Assembly: GCA_035541215.1 (NCBI GenBank)
Contig: DATKNV010000133.1
Location: 1 to 24,393 of the forward strand
Direction of reading: 5' to 3'
From: DASZHJ01 sp035541215
GTDB lineage: Bacteria; Pseudomonadota; Alphaproteobacteria; ATCC43930; CGMCC-115725
Length of the DNA: 24,393 nucleotides
Below, piece by piece: positions 23,844 through 24,393 of the stretch (its first letter is position 1; each line of letters starts with the position of its first letter). The position numbers and the translations under genes are program-made. Under the pieces are notes generated by a model. It had not been told where the DNA came from. It saw only the letters and a list, made by a program, of their open reading frames with translations, and did no database searches.

Positions 23844-23966
23844 TGTGTTCAGGGCCTTTTTGACCGATTTTGCCCTACTCCGATGGCTTGCTAGAAACCC
23901 CTGTCTGCTCGATATATCTGAGCGATTTTCCTTGTCTACAGACTGCGCCCCATTATGATTCCTTCT

Positions 23967-23986
23967 GCTTACCCGATGCTTACCCG
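23967..23986 (+). repeat. Direct repeat GCTTACCCG x2, probable integrase arm sites
   Basis: Two identical 9-base copies (23967-23975 and 23978-23986) start 11 bases apart, about one helical turn. They lie between the attachment core and the integrase gene, where arm-type binding sites of tyrosine integrases are found. The role is inferred from position and spacing. Confidence 0.55.
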
Positions 23987-24027
23987 GCCAAGGTGCCATC
24001 GGGGCATAAGGCGTGTAGGGGTGCTCC

Positions 24028-24393
24028 ATGAAGCTCACAGAGCGGCTGGTAATCAGCTTCAAGAAATCGAAGTCTGACCAATTTTTCTGGGACGATGCGC
24101 TCCCGGGCTTTGGGGTGCGCGTTAAGCCTTCCGGCGTGAAGTCGTACCTCATCCAGTACCGCAATGCCGATCACGTTTCCAAGCGCTTCACCCTTTGCAA
24201 AACCACTGAGTTAAAGCTCGAGGATGCTCGCAAGCGGGCCGCCCGACACTTAGCCGATGTGAAGGACGCCAAGAGCCCCGCTGACCCCGCTGCCGAGCGC
24301 AAAGAGCGACGACAGGCCGCTACCATTGGCGATTTGTGTGACCGGTACCTCTCGGATCATGCGGAGGTCCACGCGAAGCCACGCTATTTGAAG
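24028..24393 (+). CDS. Tyrosine integrase (phage/island type), N-terminal part, runs off the window
   Basis: The first 122 codons are in frame to the window end. The N-terminus MKLTERLVISFKKSKSDQFFWDDALPGFGVRVKPSGVKSYLIQYR is the DUF4102-like arm-binding domain: D-x-x-L-P-G-F-G-V-R-V and SYLIQYR are its hallmark segments. LEDARKRAARHLADVKDAKSPADPAAERKERR is the usual linker, and ATIGDLCDRYLSDHAEVHAKPRYLK begins the core-binding SAM-like domain. The catalytic domain (R...HxxR...Y) lies outside the window, so activity cannot be judged. AGGGG lies six bases before the ATG. It should catalyse integration and excision at the tRNA-Leu site 185 bases upstream. Confidence 0.9.
   Translation, partial: MKLTERLVISFKKSKSDQFFWDDALPGFGVRVKPSGVKSYLIQYRNADHVSKRFTLCKTTELKLEDARKRAARHLADVKDAKSPADPAAERKERRQAATIGDLCDRYLSDHAEVHAKPRYLK

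Larger units (their letters stand above)
23789..24393 (+). mobile_element. Left end of an integrative element, continuing beyond the window
   Basis: The boundary is the truncated tRNA-Leu 3' half, with the missing 5' half expected to the right. Inside the boundary lie paired GCTTACCCG repeats and a tyrosine integrase gene. The geometry (3' half at the left, on the - strand) means the element occupies the right side, and an intact tRNA-Leu on the - strand should stand at its far end. Element type (genomic island, prophage or conjugative element) cannot be told from 600 bases. Confidence 0.75.

Noticed and set aside
23789..23930. A complete tRNA-Leu gene
   Set aside because: The 3' half is perfect, but no D arm or GCCCCTG acceptor strand follows on the - strand; only the fragment is present.

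Overview
The window looks like a chromosomal segment of a GC-rich alphaproteobacterium. The support is very high GC with codon usage to match, a Tat-exported DUF882/M15-type peptidase, Dpp-type transport genes and lipoprotein signal peptides. I cannot name the genus from sequence alone. Coding density is high in the left two thirds. From about 16.1 kb the base composition becomes visibly more mixed, intergenic gaps widen and gene orientation changes repeatedly, as in an acquired surface-polysaccharide locus. The right end is the edge of an integrative element.

Layout. (1) Positions 1-3964, + strand: the tail of a substrate-binding protein, then two permeases and two ATPases of a dipeptide/oligopeptide ABC importer. 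A large perfect inverted repeat sits between the binding-protein gene and the first permease gene. (2) Positions 3948-7714, - strand: a two-gene unit encoding a 1025-residue exported lipoprotein with TPR-like repeats and a C-terminal CHAT (caspase-like) domain that keeps its His and Cys, translationally coupled to a small exported protein of unknown function. This is the best candidate for an undescribed system in the window. (3) Positions 8233-12628: an LVIVD-repeat beta-propeller protein, an orphan lipoprotein, a divergent PaaI-type thioesterase/MarR regulator pair with a good palindromic operator candidate, a tandem carboxymuconolactone-decarboxylase-like protein and a Tat-exported DUF882 peptidase-fold protein.

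(4) Positions 12809-23625: a polysaccharide/glycoconjugate locus with two GT4 glycosyltransferases, a glutamine-dependent asparagine-synthase-like amidotransferase, a Wzx-type flippase, a family-2 sulfotransferase and three SAM methyltransferases. Two of the methyltransferases are zinc-ribbon paralogues on either side of the flippase. Together they could assemble, amidate, methylate and sulfate a lipid-linked glycan and flip it across the inner membrane. Orientations alternate, so this is a mosaic rather than one operon. One GT4 enzyme has lost both glutamates of the usual EX7E motif. (5) Positions 23789-24393: the 3' half of a tRNA-Leu(CAA) gene on the - strand, without its 5' half, followed by tandem 9-bp repeats and the start of a tyrosine integrase running off the window. 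This is the attachment-site junction of an integrative element that extends to the right, and it predicts an intact tRNA-Leu at the element's far end.

No CRISPR array, rRNA or insertion sequence was seen. All calls come from reading the sequence and recognising motifs; no database search was run.
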